From Epiperipatus broadwayi (Eukaryota > Onychophora > Udeonychophora > Euonychophora > Peripatidae), in contig JAQFVV010000001.1 in assembly GCA_028023455.1 (NCBI GenBank), forward strand, positions 24,293,401-24,357,400: a DNA stretch of 64,000 nt, in the 5' to 3' direction. This document shows positions 63,496-64,000 of this stretch, one piece after another. Position 1 is the stretch's first letter, and each line of letters starts with the position of its first letter. A program made the translations under genes and the position numbers. The notes below the pieces were generated by a model, which searched no databases, was not told the origin of the DNA, and was given only the letters and a program-made list of their open reading frames with translations.

Positions 63496-64000
63496 AAAAT
63501 AATAATTATTATTATTATTTATTAGTTTATGTTTTAAAAATAAATTTTGATCAAAAAAGATTTCATTGATTTTCATTAGTTATACACTTGATTTCCTTTC
63601 TTCCCACTTTGCATTGCCTTAAAACTCTTTGCTCTCATTATATACTCATTTTTCCAACATTTGCAAACTTCAAATATGATTTTGAGAATGTTTTTAAATT
63701 GCAAACTTAAATTTTTAACAAATTAAGTCCAATTTATGAAGTTTTAGTTTAGAATAATATTTTATACTGAAATCAAAAGTAGAACTTTGACAAAACTGCC
63801 ACCAGTGATAGCAATAAAAAATATTAACCTGCTAATGGGTTAATGTAACAAAAAAACTATTTTGGCATAAACAAAGATATGGTTTTAATGTGGTTGTAAT
63901 TGTAAAAGTTTGTTTCAATGTATTTTGGACTTAAAAGTAGGTTTAAGAAATAATTAATTAAAAAATTATTTTTGTCTCTCAAATCAAAAGAATGTAAAAA
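63496..64000 (+). repeat. Diverged dispersed repeat, member 4, and flank
   Basis: TTGATCAAAAAAGATTTCATTG (63548), CTTCAAATATGATTTTGAG (63669), TTAACAAATTAAGTCCAATT (63715) and GAAATCAAAAGTAGAA (63770) match in order 30425-30685. From about 63830 to the end only AT-rich sequence is seen. Confidence 0.5.

Overview
This window looks like nuclear DNA from an invertebrate animal. It is strongly AT-rich, roughly a quarter GC by eye. It has no operon-like gene packing, no ribosome binding sites and no convincing host coding exon. Everything with coding sense belongs to transposable elements, mostly decayed. The mix (a GIY-YIG Penelope-like element, RTE-type and other LINEs, tRNA-derived SINEs, a hAT deletion derivative, very long TTA microsatellites) is typical of an AT-rich invertebrate genome; I cannot name the phylum. 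The window could lie in a large intron or between genes.

Layout. 1-9.3 kb: AT-rich DNA with a foldback repeat (1.9-2.2 kb), an old RTE remnant (2.7-3.55 kb, minus strand) and a foldback retroposon with perfect 13-bp target duplications (3.79-4.38 kb). 9.3-18.2 kb: a second foldback copy, two homologous old repeats (10.1-10.8 and 16.9-17.8 kb), a degenerate tandem array (12.96-13.88 kb) and a cluster of tRNA-like SINEs (15.8-16.07 kb). 18.3-23.3 kb: a second RTE remnant, the 3' end of a plus-strand LINE and a longer minus-strand LINE with reverse transcriptase and zinc-knuckle coding. 24.1-26.1 kb: two tRNA-like SINEs and two copies of a foldback element. 27-33.7 kb: diverged repeats and unassigned sequence. 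33.7-34.1 kb: third foldback retroposon, 14-bp target duplications. 36.45-39.37 kb: the youngest large element, a Penelope-like element with ~700-bp near-identical inverted arms. 41.5-44.7 kb: a 407-bp TTA microsatellite joined to a minus-strand LINE with a gag-like ORF1 (CCHC knuckle) and an endonuclease start. 47.2-47.7 kb: a hAT deletion derivative with perfect 8-bp target duplications. 48.3-51.3 kb: the best preserved RTE copy. 53-54.3 kb: two tRNA-Gly-like SINEs. 56.8-57.6 kb: a 339-bp-period duplication with inverted arms. 61.7-63.5 kb: two LINE 3' ends with trinucleotide tails.

Most interesting signal: the foldback retroposons at 3.8, 9.4 and 33.7 kb carry a recurring motif with the architecture of a type I hammerhead ribozyme (CTGATGA ... 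GAA-ACT-AGT-C with a matching six-base helix I). A related hammerhead-like hairpin with a strong helix II sits just outside the Penelope-like element at 36.45 kb. Penelope-like elements are known to carry hammerheads in their terminal repeats, so the foldback family may be a non-autonomous relative. This is inference from sequence reading; no covariance-model search was possible.

The elements probably interact as donors and parasites. The autonomous LINEs and the Penelope-like element supply reverse transcriptase and endonuclease; the SINEs and foldback retroposons, with 10-16 bp target duplications, look mobilised by such machinery. All coding elements seen here carry stops or frameshifts, so none looks autonomous in its present form.
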